From the NCBI GenBank assembly GCA_029168955.1, contig JAPDOI010000193.1, forward strand, positions 1,116,001-1,180,000: a DNA stretch of 64,000 nt, written 5' to 3'. Every line of letters begins with the position of its first letter. Position 1 is the stretch's first letter. The notes beneath the pieces are model-generated. The model saw only the letters and a program-made list of their open reading frames with translations, was not told where the DNA came from and made no database searches. This DNA comes from Aplectana chamaeleonis. Lineage: Eukaryota; Nematoda; Chromadorea; Rhabditida; Cosmocercidae. A program made the position numbers and the translations under genes. Shown here piece after piece: positions 52,566-63,240 of the stretch.

Positions 52566-52995
52566 CGCCGTATAAAGTGTGCAGGACATCAGTGGGAGTG
52601 TGCAAGATGTAACAGAATGGGGGCAGGGCAGTAATGGGAGTGTGCAGGATGACATAGAAAGTGTGCAGGACATCAGTGGGAGCGTGCAGGACTATAGTGG
52701 GAGTGTGCAGCACCTCATAGAAAGTGTGTATGACATCAGTGGAAGGGTGCAGGACATTAGTTGGAGTGTGCAGGACATTAGTGGGAGTGTGCAGCACCTC
52801 ATAGAAAGTGTGTAGGACATCAGTGAAAGGGTGCAGGACATTAAAGGGAGTGTGCAGGACATTATAGAAAGTGTGCAGGACATCAGAGGGAGTGTGCAGG
52901 ACATCAGTGGGCGTGTGCAGGACGTCAAAGAAAGTGTGCAGGCCATCAGTTGGAGTGCGCAGGACGTCACAGAAGGGGGGGGGCAGGACATCAGT
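52566..52995. repeat. 21-bp minisatellite (GTGTGCAGGACATCAGTGGGA)
   Basis: About twenty 21-bp half units, variants of GTGTGCAGGACATCAGTGGG and GTGTGCAGCACCTCATAGAA. It adjoins the 42-bp array and looks like its simpler ancestor or sister (42 = 2 x 21). It ends in a G-run and a flank shared with 30745. Confidence 0.9.
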
Positions 52996-53029
52996 GGGTT
53001 TACTTTCATCTAACACCACCAGGCATAAA

Positions 53030-53490
53030 TCATGTTAGAAAGGAAACCTTTAGGAGAAATAAATGAAATTTCTGAAAGTTTAGGTTCCTGGCAAAAGTAA
53101 AGATTTGGCATGGCCATAGAATTTGACTCAGTTAAAAAGGGAAAATAAAGAAAAATGAAAAAAGGTTTTAAAATATTCCTGCGAACGATTTGGCGTAGAA
53201 TAATTTGTTTTTCGGGAAATGAAGTGAAATAGTTGAAAGTATGATTTGGCATTCGAGTTTGAACCAACTATTGAAAAGGGTTGTGCAAAACGAGAGATCG
53301 CCTTGTCTGTGCTTATCCGTAGAACATATCAAAGCGAAATCACGCGTGAAATGGGAAGCGTCAAAACTTTTTCGGGAGCTGTAATGCGGCGGTCTTCACG
53401 TATTAGGTGAAGTAAAATCAACACGCGTGATTTCGCTTTGATATGATCTACGGATAAGCACAGACAAGGCGATCTCTCGTTTTCATCAAA
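53030..53490. repeat. Truncated paralogue of the 30.8-kb foldback element
   Basis: Left arm 53070-53355 and a short right arm 53420-53490 (ACACGCGTGATTTCGCTTTG, ATCTACGGATAAGC). The upstream flank TTAACACCACCAGGCATAAA matches 30752. Confidence 0.75.
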
Positions 53491-53627
53491 TGCAAACCAC
53501 ACATCTACAGGTTTTTAAAATACCTCAAAAATTGTGTAAAAGAAAACAGCAGCAGCGAAGTTGTAGGTCAGAGTGGAATACAGCGAATAGAAATAGAATA
53601 TTGTTGCCCTAGGGCGAGACTCGCAGG

Positions 53628-53997
53628 TAACCGTCACGGCGGCTGCGGGGTGTAACTCGTCCATGTGTGCGGGGTGTCCATGGATTCTAGGGAAAGATAT
53701 TGAGACCTCAGAGTGGGTGAAGCTTGCATGTGCGTGTGGGAGCCTTCACTATTTTATAAGAAAAGGAAATCCCAATTTTGGTTGCATATCCGTGCTGTAA
53801 AATGGACACGGTGCTTCCAAAAACACAACCTTAACCGCTTTCCTTGAGAAAGGACCCAAGTCAGGTCCTTTTTTTTCAGGAAGGTGAGGCTAAACCCAAA
53901 ACACATTTGCGCATTTGGACGGATTTAGGTGCACGCAAATGAGGAAAAATATGAGTTACACCCCTCGCAGCCGCCGTGATGGTTAGCTTCGAGTTAG
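53628..53997. mobile_element. ~0.37-kb TIR element (paralogue of 38.4 kb)
   Basis: Ends ACTCGCAGGTAACCGTCACG and the inverse (GCAGCCGCCGTGATGGTTAG, CTTCGAGT), with inner GGTGTAACTC / GAGTTACACC. Same interior as 38448-38840. Non-coding. Confidence 0.78.
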
Positions 53998-54489
53998 GAC
54001 GAGTATATGCAAAGTTCTTGGCCTGCACCTCGGTCGACTCAGAATGGGATCAATATTGGGCCACTTGGATGAGCGCTGGGAGTCTTCTGTATGTAGGAGG
54101 TATGCTAGCGTCGATATAGTGTCGGAGGTGCGGCCGCAGATAATCAGGTGCGAACAAAGGTGCGAGCAACGCTAATGACGGGCTCCCTAATAAAAATCGT
54201 ACAAACATCCTGTACTCCCTCTTGTTGTGCTTCGGTCCATCTGCGCATCTGCTCTCGAGGTAGCATCGGCGAGCAGCTTTCTGAAACATCTCGGCTCTAT
54301 CCTAAGGGGGGGGGCACTCAAGTAAGTTCAGAAATGAAATGAACCACTGGCACGATGCGAGCTTGGGCGTGTTAAGTGCTCTATTGGAGAGCTTAAGGAA
54401 GATATGCAAGCTGGGCACGGACCTCATAGCACACAGTCGACTCGGATCGCCTTGTTGATTGCTGTACCCTTCTCCCAAGCCGACTCAGA
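53998..54489. other. No supported gene
   Basis: A G-run with GGGCACTCAAGTAAGTTC at ~54307 resembles the tip of the G/C-tipped MITE family; no second end was found. Confidence 0.4.
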
Positions 54490-55165
54490 AAAATCAAAAC
54501 AGGTTACTTGTAATATAAATGTAACTTACTTGAGCGTCTCAAGTAACTTACATTTAAATTACATGTAACATACATTTATATTACATGTAACTTAAATTCA
54601 TATTACATGTAAGTTACACTTATGTTACATGTAACTTACATTTGAATTTTCACTATGGGTGGCCATCAGGTGACGCGGACGACACGCGACGCAGAGGGCG
54701 TGTCTCAGACCACACACTACGCAAAAAAATGCTGTGCTGGGCCTTCCCTGCTGGTGTGGCAAGAAGTACCTCAAATTTGGGTAATTGAACCAACAGCAAC
54801 GCCAGTCGTATACCCGACCCCGCAAGTGCGTCGTACATCCCCCTTGGAAATATCTTCTTGGCCGATTTAAGTTACTTGCGACTTATACTGTGCCATTTAA
54901 GTTAATTGTAACATATCGGAGGCGCAGTGCACAAAGTGTCCTCTCAGAAACCGAAAACAATTTACTTGTAACATATCTAAGCTGGTGTAAGTTACTTGCG
55001 ACTTATCTCAAGTCATTTAAGTTACAAGTAAAACATGTCGGAGGCGCACCGCACGCAGTATCCCGCCGATATGTTACATGTAACTTAAATGACCTGATGT
55101 AAGTCGCAAGTGACTTACAACGGCTCAGATATGTTACTTGTTTTCGGCCTTTTATGTTACAAGTA
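54490..55165. repeat. Cluster of TTACATGTAA / GTTACTTGTAAC palindromic motifs
   Basis: At least fifteen partly regular copies of TTACATGTAACTTA, AAGTTACTTGCGACTTA and related motifs in both orientations, interrupted by unique sequence at 54650-54860. The motifs are self-complementary, so the region can form many local cruciforms. Confidence 0.75.
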
Positions 55166-55235
55166 ACTTGTTTTCATTTTTCTGAGGAGTCGTTGGCGCA
55201 AACTCGGAGCATGTTTCCCATGTCAGGGGTCATTC

Positions 55236-55870
55236 ATACTTCTCAACGTCAGGCCCCGGTCATAGTTGGTGCTATTTGCATCTGCATCCCCCGCACCCCC
55301 CGCTCCCCCGCACCCCCGCACCCCCAACACCCCCGCACCCCCGGTCGATACGTATGTTTAAAATGATGGAGTGAGGTTGAGAAAATCACTCGATGCATCC
55401 AACTAGATATGACGATGATTACGTGGCCAACAGGATTGCACCTGTTCAGAGAAATAGTGAAGGAGAGTATGGTGAAGTAACGGAGGTAGCAGTAAGGTTA
55501 GCTTTCTAGTGATACACAATGTTTTATCTTCGACCCGCCCACCCGGTGATTTTCTCATCCACGTATTGCATGGATATCGACCGCGTCGGATACATCGAGA
55601 GATTTTCACAACCTCACTCCATCATTTTAAACATACGTATCGACCGGGGTGCGGGGGTGTTGGGGGTGCAAAAAAACGAGATACACCGAGTGGTTTTCTC
55701 GCGCTTCACCTCACCATGTTGTTCATACGTATCGACCGGGTGGGTGCGGGGGGGTGTTGGGGGGTGCGGGGGGGGATACACCGAGTGATTTTTGCATCCC
55801 ATTTCCAATGCATTCTGTGTGTATCGACCGGGCTGGAGGCGTCGGCTAATCCAACTATGACCGGGGCCTC
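55236..55870. repeat. G/C-run repeats joined to CATACGTATCGACC units
   Basis: On the plus strand 55285-55345 is a C-run region (CACCCCC repeats). 55640-55670 and 55736-55785 are G-run regions (GGGTGCGGGGGGGTGTTGGG). Around them ~105-bp units carry CATACGTATCGACCGGG and ATACACCGAGTGATTTT, with one inverted copy at 55340-55392. G-quadruplex potential on alternating strands. Confidence 0.75.
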
Positions 55871-56555
55871 AGCGCCCGCTCTGGGGTTTTCTTCATTTTG
55901 GTCATTACCGTGCATCAGCTTCTTTGCGTTTCACCATAATCAATTCTAGTGTCGTCGGTCAGTGGATGGGGTAGTCGTGACGCTGCTATAATTTCTTAAT
56001 CATGAAGGTAGAGCGGTCGTTTTTAAACGCGGCTTGAAAATTTAGAAACGTGTTAAAATGGTTTCATATAAGTCATTTCATGATGGACTTTGAGTGCCCC
56101 CCCCACTATACTTAGTATCCGAATCACTCCATTTTGGATATCCGACCGGATATCCGAGATTCGGATAATCCGATATCAGGAAATTTGAAAACACGCATTA
56201 TCTGAATCGAACCAGTATCCGGTAAATTTAAAATGGCATTATCCGAATCGATCCATTATCCGAGGAATTACCTTCGGATAACAAGTACCCCCACCGACTA
56301 GTTTCATACCGAAAATGCAATGGTAGAAGTGGAGAAACAACCGCTCACAGAACAGATAAAAGTTAAAACGCGGCTTCCTGGAAATAAGATACCATATTTC
56401 TATAGTTTCAATAACAACGGTGGCTGATAGGAGTCTCAAGGAATGTCGGTATAGAGCTTCGGGGGCGCGATAGGCTCCTAACCTAAAACAGGCCTGTTAC
56501 TGTGACAAAACATGTTTACCTGTCTCAATACGTTTGATCAGTAAACCCTAAATAC
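55871..56555. other. No supported gene; TATCCGA repeat at 56104-56285
   Basis: 56104-56285 is the shorter paralogue of the 8660-9090 repeat (TATCCGACCGGATATCC, CATTATCCGAATCGATCC). Near 56084 is a TTGAGTGCCCCCCCC tip of the G/C-tipped MITE family. Confidence 0.5.
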
Positions 56556-56687
56556 CGTGCGGTACCAATTGCCACAAGGGCATAAAATGATGATATCAGT
56601 TGCATTTCTATATCAGACCGGCCGGCTCAGGCTCTCAAATGAAAAATGCAAAGTATTTTATGGCTTTGTGGCAATCGGTACCGCACG
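56556..56687. mobile_element. 132-bp MITE
   Basis: Inverted ends CGTGCGGTACCAATTGCCAC and CGTGCGGTACCGATTGCCAC, continuing AAGGGCATAAAAT / AAAGCCATAAAAT. A diverged relative is near 30310-30380. Confidence 0.75.
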
Positions 56688-57739
56688 TTATTTTTTGCCT
56701 AGTCGTTTGATCGAAACGTATGATTTGTTTAGGAGAAGAACGCCCCCCCCCCCGAAGCTCTGTATTCGCACTCCAGTATCAAGCATCCTTTAATGAAGAT
56801 TCTTTTCATTTCTATCAAAAATCTTGGCTGCCCCCTCGCCAAGGATAGAGCCGGCTTCTCATCATAGGCGTTTTTTAGAAATCGAAACCTCGATCTGTGG
56901 AGATTTCTCTGGCCCCCGTCAGACTTGGTCGAAAAACACTAAACATTGGCTTGTAGCGGTAGGTGTTGACTGTTGATGACACTGGAGGAGAAGCATATTT
57001 GCACAAAATTCTGCAAATCAAACTTGAATTACGCAATGGGTGCGTGGTTGCGATATGGTGCCTTCGTCACATGTCCGAATTCGTTATCTACAGTGATAAA
57101 TCTCCAGTGGTTGAAGATCCTCGACCTGTGTTACGGATTCGTGCGCACTTCTGCATGCATAGCCTTGTTTTCAACCATAAATTTTGTCGTTTTTTTTTTC
57201 GAAACATTGTCGGTACGAAACTAGTCGGGGAGGGGAAACTCAGGATTCAGTTGGAAAATGAATTATACCGCTTCCAGGAGTCGAAGTATTACCATGGAGT
57301 CTCCACGAAAACAATGACTGATAACGCTATCAGACATATGGTATCAGCACAAATTTTCATTTATATAGATGAATCATTCCATTTTCTTGAGTCCCCCTCC
57401 TCTCCCTTAACTAGTTTCAAGCCACAGTGTCATCAATGTCGCAGTGTATGTTTCCCGACGGGGTGTACATCTACGAAGAACGTTGTAAGAATAATTTCTC
57501 CAAAGATCAAAATGAGAGCTTATTCAGATTCACCGTTTATTGGTGATATCTCGGGGCCTATCATCCTTTTCAAGCTTAAAGTTTTTTTTTCTTATCCAGC
57601 CTGCGGCACAAGGAGATCTAATAGGGTCGTAATAAACAATCGAAGCACTCATACCGCAATGCACAACTAGGCTCTGTATAGGGATCTTCTCTGAGAAATG
57701 CAATCGTGCAGAGCTGTAGCGGTCTCACCTAGACGGTTA
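56688..57739. other. No supported gene; one MITE at ~57228-57396
   Basis: A 235-codon frame (56963-57670) runs across a CACTCAGG-family MITE (AAACTCAGGATTCAGTTGGA ... TTTCTTGAGTCCC), so it is not accepted as a gene. The rest has no recognisable content. Confidence 0.5.
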
Positions 57740-58303
57740 TAAATTGCCACCGGCACAAAATTCTCACGGTAAACAAAATTGATGATACCAAATTGATAAA
57801 GGGTAGGGTATAAAAGAAATTGAGAGCGGAGTGTTTTCATTCATACACCATCTTTCTCCGGAGGTGAGCGATAGAAGCTGAAGGGGTATGGTATACTTCT
57901 GCGACACACGGTCGCGTCGCTCTGCACAGCGACAGCGACCGCCTCCCGCCCTTTAAATCTGTCGCTGTCGCAGTGCACTGCAGAGCGACAGTGGTAGCGA
58001 CAGGCTATGGCACATTTGCAGTATATCAGCCCTCCGCGACACGTCGCTGCGACCCACACGCGACATATGTTCCTACGACGATAGTTGCCGTTGCTCCGAT
58101 GCGGGTCCCGCCACGATTTGTGTTAGATTGCATGCCTGTCGCTCATTACAGCGACAAAGTAAACCATAGGCCGAACACACTAGGGATTAGGGAAACAGCC
58201 TCACCGGTGATAGAGATAACACGATATTGGGGCCTACTTATGGAAAACTCTGGTAAGAAAAATTACTTCACTTCCGTGAGAATTTTGTGCCGGTGGCAAA
58301 TTA
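57740..58303. mobile_element. 564-bp TIR element (TA target) with an internal core promoter
   Basis: TIRs start TAAATTGCCACCGGCACAAA (left) and TAATTTGCCACCGGCACAAA (right), continuing ATTCTCACGG. TA flanks at 57738-57739 and 58304-58305. The left interior carries AAATTGATAAAGGGTAGGG and TATAAAAG, as in the 45.3-kb MITE, although the ends are unrelated. The middle has inverted GCGACAGCGAC / GTCGCTGTCGC blocks. Confidence 0.85.
57809..57842 (+). promoter_or_regulatory. TATA box plus initiator inside the 57.7-kb element
   Basis: TATAAAAG at 57809-57816 and TCATTC at 57837-57842, first T to initiator A 30 bp. CCGGAG|GTGAGC at ~57857-57868 would be a good 5' splice site ~20 nt downstream of the initiator. 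Confidence 0.5.
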
Positions 58304-58305
58304 TA

Positions 58306-58870
58306 ATCCTGTTTTTCACCTTTTATGGAATCCCGACGCTATTAAATGAGGCTACAATCATGAAATGAGCGGTACGCTGATGAGGTTTTCATTAGATACC
58401 ATTACGAAATTAGACGTAATACGTCTACCATCTCACGACAACCATTATTTTCGAGAGAGTCGCTTGATTACGAGCGCTTCAAGTACTTTTCCTTCCAGAG
58501 GAGATGCTGCTGAGCAATGCAGGACTGCTGCTGTCAATGTCGAGGGACTTCCCAACGCGTGGTGAAGTGTGCGGTATCCCGAAAATCCATTGGTAGGATC
58601 AGGAATTGGGTTACGTAATGTTCGTAGGTGTTCATCCAGCTGTCCATATAACGGTCGCGTAGTCTGTTCAACGCGGATTTTCGATCCGTGCAGTGTAGTC
58701 AATTGCGCCGGCCAAAGTTTGTTTATTCTCGGAAGCTCAAATAAGAAAAAATGAAAACAAGAGCTGTCACTGTCTCGTATACTTTCCTTGAAGGTGGTTT
58801 CGGTTGACATGCGATGCATTGAGAATCAAATACCAGGACTGACTGACGTATCCGTTTTAAATACAGCAAA
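58306..58870. other. No supported gene
   Basis: Short open frames on both strands (for example 58445-58819 minus) show no recognisable domain or repeated structure. Confidence 0.4.
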
Positions 58871-58871
58871 G

Positions 58872-59046
<175 letters not shown>

Positions 59047-59834
59047 GATATCTGTGTATAACATATTCGACGTATCGCGGACTTCATAATTGTAGGTTCA
59101 TTTAAATGCGTCTGGATTCCATAGAAGGTGAGACTCCTGCGGCTCCTTTCAGTTGACATTTCTCATGGTCAGCGAGCAATCTTGCTGAGCTTTTAGTTGG
59201 ACATTGCGATGCGAGTGCTTCGATTGTTTAGCTACGAACCTATTCGACCTCGATGTGCTGTACATCAATTTGTTATAGAATTTAAAAAGGGTGCTAGGCA
59301 CCGAAATATCTCCAATAAACGATGAATCTCGAGAAACTCTAATTCTGATCTACGAAGAAACTACGAGTTGATACCTGACGCTTCGGGATAGAATGGTACT
59401 GCCGTAATTGGGATAGTTTCCATAAATCGATCGAGTTATTGTTGCCGGATTATCAGTGTCGTCCAATAATGCTGTTCTATTGAAAATAGTGGTTCCATCA
59501 CGCATGCGAATACCCATGCGTCGTATTTGAGTCCACCCTTCCGTGTTTGCTTTGCCTGTCGGATTCGGTGTCTGGATGCTGTCGATGCTGTGATTATAGG
59601 GTTTCCCTTGACATCGATGATGATAATACAAAACATTCCATCGACTCACAACTTTAACAAATCAGTGTAAGAAGTTTTCAAAACAGAAAATAGCCCGTTT
59701 CTTCACATTTGAAATTGGTGTTATCACTCTGGCAAATACTCAGCAATAATAATACCAAAAAATGATTGTTTTTTTACCGTAATTTCAAAATGTTTCTTAT
59801 CTTCATAACTCTTTTTTAGATCCTTTCATTTCAG
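59047..59834. promoter_or_regulatory. Upstream region of the transporter gene
   Basis: No coding evidence. ATTTCAG at 59828-59834, 4 nt before the start codon, is a strong candidate spliced-leader acceptor. Confidence 0.5.
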
Positions 59835-59838
59835 GGGT

Positions 59839-61752
59839 ATGCTTCCTACACACAGTAAAGAAAGAAGTTCGGGGCAGGATCTGCATCTTCTTGGCATCAA
59901 CATCACAAACTGGTAGTTTTATGTTGAGCTGGCTACCATTAGGTGGACACAATTGTGTTGGATTGGAATGAAAAGTACGTTTTTTTTCAGTCCTCAATGG
60001 GTCCAGTTCGTGTCATTGTCAACAGCTATATTTGTGTTCTACATTGGATATGGCTACATGCAGGTCCGTAGTACTTCCGGTGTTTGCGCAGTAATTGACA
60101 TTTTCCTTCATAGTCACCGCATCGTTTGACTTTTTGAACAGGTGTCTCACCAGACAAATATCGCATGTTGTCTTTGAACAGCCGCATTACGTTGGTCCTC
60201 TTGGCTTTCCGGAATCGTTAAACACGGGCCATCCACACCAAAAATGAAAAGAATCAGTAGACTGAGCTTACGTGGTGAAGAGGCTCATTTATTGATTCAT
60301 TTTGCTTTATCTTACAATAAAGAAACATACGGAATGTATGTGAGGAAGATCAAAGCACGACAGCCTGCGCATGCAGGTAAACAACAATAAGTAACGTACG
60401 AATGGGAACACCCTGTATTCGAAGCTCTAGCAGAAGTTGCGGCCATCTGCCCCATGCAATGACCTGAGATTGAAGTGGGACAGCCTGCTCTTAAAATTTG
60501 GAAATTTTCTGGCATCAACGATTTCCGAAGACAATTTGTTCCAAATTGTCATAGAAGTTGTTCGAGTTTATCGTTTGAAGTGGTAGTTTAAGATTAAAAG
60601 CAGTGTTCACGATAGAATGAATGGGCGTGTTGGCTGTTCATTGTTTTTGATTATGATGACTGATTATGAACACTACCTTTATGCGACGAGTCGAACATTC
60701 GTATTTTTTCATTTCGTAAAAGTATGGCCATTGCTATACCTAATGACATGCTGCGGGTCGTGGCCGCATAACAGAGCGACTGCGTTCTGTAGCTCGCTTT
60801 TCTGGTATACTGTTCAAGTCGAGTCCACGAGGAGCTCAAAAAGGTCGAAACTTTCCTTCTCGGTCGCTGCAGAAGCAGTGTTAGATGGCTGTCCACAGCA
60901 AAGACGCGTAGGTAAAGTTTCTACCTCTCCGGGCTTTCCATCAGCGAAATCGATTGGAACAGATTATACCTGTCGCAGTGCACAGCATTGCGAGAGACAG
61001 CACTGATGACCAAGTTTCCCACCCTTACCAATCGATTTAGTATCCGAAATCACCCCAGGGACTAATCCACACCATATCATTAGCCAGTTTGAATTTGGCC
61101 GGTATGTAGGAAACAAACCGTCGTCATTTCAATGCAGTCAGGACGGAATGGATAACGTGAGAATTCAAGCACCCGTTTGATCACGAATTTGAAGGTATGG
61201 GTGAAAAGTAGGAGCGGGCAGTGGCCCCATATTTGCCTATCTCTAGCTTCGGTGTGGGCAATATTAGCTGGCATGAAGGCTGCCTTAAAACAGGCGTGCT
61301 CACGAAAAGTGCTGCATCTCAACATGAATATTGGTTTCAAGTATTTCGCTTGAGTCATTCGGAAAATTCGTTCCATATTATCAAGTTGTAGTTACTAGGT
61401 CCACAGCTCCGCACCTACAAACGGTGAGAAATTGTACGCAGCATAGTGAAGACTACGTTTCAGGAACTTATTTTCAAATTACCTGGCATGAAACCTTTTG
61501 GAATGTATCTAACTCTGATCCAATTCATAATCTACAGTTTTTGTGGTTGGGCGGAAGGAGTTATGTATCATGAGAGGGTGCGCAAGTGAGAAATCCAGTT
61601 CATATATTTGATATTTCAGGCAGTATTCCATCTTAAGTGCGTTTATATATTTCAGGATCCCGTTAAAAATCTATTTCTTGCTAGCTTTCTTCACCGTTGC
61701 TACCATGGGTCTCTCTAATGCTTCCGTTGGCTACCTCAACTACCCTACACAG
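59839..61752 (+). CDS. pst-2: PAPS/nucleotide-sugar transporter, SLC35B3-like (exons 1-4, continues outside)
   Basis: Exons 59839-59912, 59991-60063, 61464-61585 and 61656-61752, with introns of 78, 1400 and 70 nt and GT...AG borders. Phases join cleanly to 121 codons. Start: ATG four bases after ATTTCAG. The product begins with a short soluble stretch ending DLHLLGINITNC. It then shows transmembrane segments WVQFVSLSTAIFVFYIGYGY, the family signature MQELIF, YLTLIQFIIYSFCGW, and IYFLLAFFTVATMGLSNASV ending GYLNYPTQ. These match the drug/metabolite-type SLC35B2/B3 carriers that move the sulfate donor PAPS from cytosol into the Golgi. The next exon (normally VIFK...C.LIPV) is not found before 64000. 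Ortholog versus close paralog (B2/B3) cannot be settled from this half. Confidence 0.92.
60597..60679. mobile_element. Mini-MITE in intron 2 of the transporter gene
   Basis: Ends AAAGCAGTGTTCACGATAG and, inverted, AAGGTAGTGTTCATAATCA, flanked by TA. An 83-bp relative of the 43052-43537 element. Confidence 0.6.
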
Positions 61753-62079
61753 GTGAGGATTACGACTGGAAGGCGCGGTCCACCATAGAATCGTTTTCTA
61801 GTTTTGTAAGCCTTGGAGAGAATTTCGCACTGATCACCGTGGTGTCTCCGAAAACGTTCAGAACCCACTACAAACGTGGGTTAGGACCATAGCCTCGTTG
61901 GGTGGAGCCATGTACTCCACCAACCTTGATCTCTGGGCAGGTGAAGTGGGGAATCTTCACCATTGGGAAAACCGGTGACAACCGGTGAAACGCCCCGAAA
62001 AAGAAGGAAAGTGACCCAACACTCATTCAAGTCATTTTCAAGTTAGGGTGGGAGTCACTGCCGGTCTTTCGCTGTTTGG
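61753..62079 (+). other. Start of the last visible intron of the transporter gene
   Basis: Begins with the donor GTGAGG. GGAGCCATGTACTCCACC and other short inverted bits near 61905-61920. No exon is recognised. Confidence 0.5.
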
Positions 62080-63240
62080 TGAAGGTTGCTTTCGGAATCT
62101 CCATAAAATTCTCTATCGAATAGCGTTTTCAGTTTCAAAAACTACGTTTCCCTTCTACCAGCCGATTTCAGTTCATAGAGAGCATTTTTTTTTCGCCTGA
62201 AATTATCGGTTTTTCGTCCATAACCTTTTTATGCTTGGAGATAGACCTTTGGTGACGGTTGTTTTTGGAACCTAGATGGAATTCTGCGTCGACTGGTGTT
62301 TCCAGTTTGGAAAAATATTTTCTCGATCATTCAGCCTAACTCATTTTACGAAACACTGGTTTTTCGTCTGTAACTCTTCAACCGTTGAAGAAAGGGTTTT
62401 GGTGAGGGTTGTTTTTGAAATCCACGTAAAATTCTGCGTCGAATGATATATAGGGTTCCTAACTTTGCTGGCTCCATAAGCCAGCCAGATCGGTGGAGCC
62501 GAGCTCCATAGTTATCTCCATAGGGTGCTCTCGCCTCTATGGTGTAAGTAGGAGAAGCAGGCTTCTCCTGGAGCCTACAACGGGGCTCGGCTCCACCGAA
62601 CTGGCTGACCTATGGGGCAAGCAAAGTTAGGAACCCGATATATCATTCGACGCAGAATTTTACGTGGATTTCAAAAACAACCTTCACCAAAACCCTATCT
62701 TCAACGGGGAAAAAGTTATAGGAAAAAAAAAACGGTTTTTCGTAAAATGAATCAGGCTGAAGGATCGAGAAAATATTTTTCCAAACTTGAAACACTAGTC
62801 GACGCAGAATTCCATCGAGATTCCGAGAACAACCTTCACCATGGGGGCTATCTTCAAGCACAAAAAAAGTTATGGACGAAAAACCGATAATTTCAGGCGA
62901 AAAAAATGCACTTTATAAACTGAAATGGGCTGGTAGGAGGGGAACGTACTTTTTGAAACTGAAAACGCTATTCTATGCAGAATTTTATGGGGATTCCGAA
63001 AACAATCTTCACCAAAGGAATATCTTTTAGGGTAAAAAAGTTATGGACGAAAATCTGATTGCTTTTGGTGAAAGAAACGTTATTTCATAAATTGAAATCG
63101 GCTGAGAAACGGGAAACGCATTTTTCTCTACATAAAAACATTATTCGACGCGAAATTCCATGGAGACTTTGGAAACAGCTCCGTTTAAAGATTCGTTTGA
63201 AAGGGCAAAATTTCATGAGCGAAGAACGGGTAGTTTTTTG
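62080..63240. repeat. Large foldback made of mirrored tandem units
   Basis: The left arm (62080-62450) contains about three ~145-bp tandem units built on GTGAAGGTTGCTTTCGGAAT-, AAAATTCTGCGTCGA- and TTTTTCGTCCATAACC-type motifs. The right arm (62640-63240) holds about four units in inverted orientation. The centre is a separate 184-bp MITE. Non-coding; it lies in the intron after exon 4 of the transporter gene. Confidence 0.85.
62453..62636. mobile_element. 184-bp MITE at the centre of the foldback
   Basis: Ends GGGTTCCTAACTTTGCTGGC and GGGTTCCTAACTTTGCTTGC (inverted), followed by GGCTCCATAAGCCAGCC-like arms and GGTGGAGCCGAGCTCC. The flanks are mirror images (GATATATA / TATATC), so TSDs cannot be told apart from the palindrome. 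Confidence 0.75.

Noticed and set aside
56963..57670. A 235-codon plus-strand frame
   Set aside because: It crosses a MITE with recognisable ends, shows no domain and has no splice or start support.
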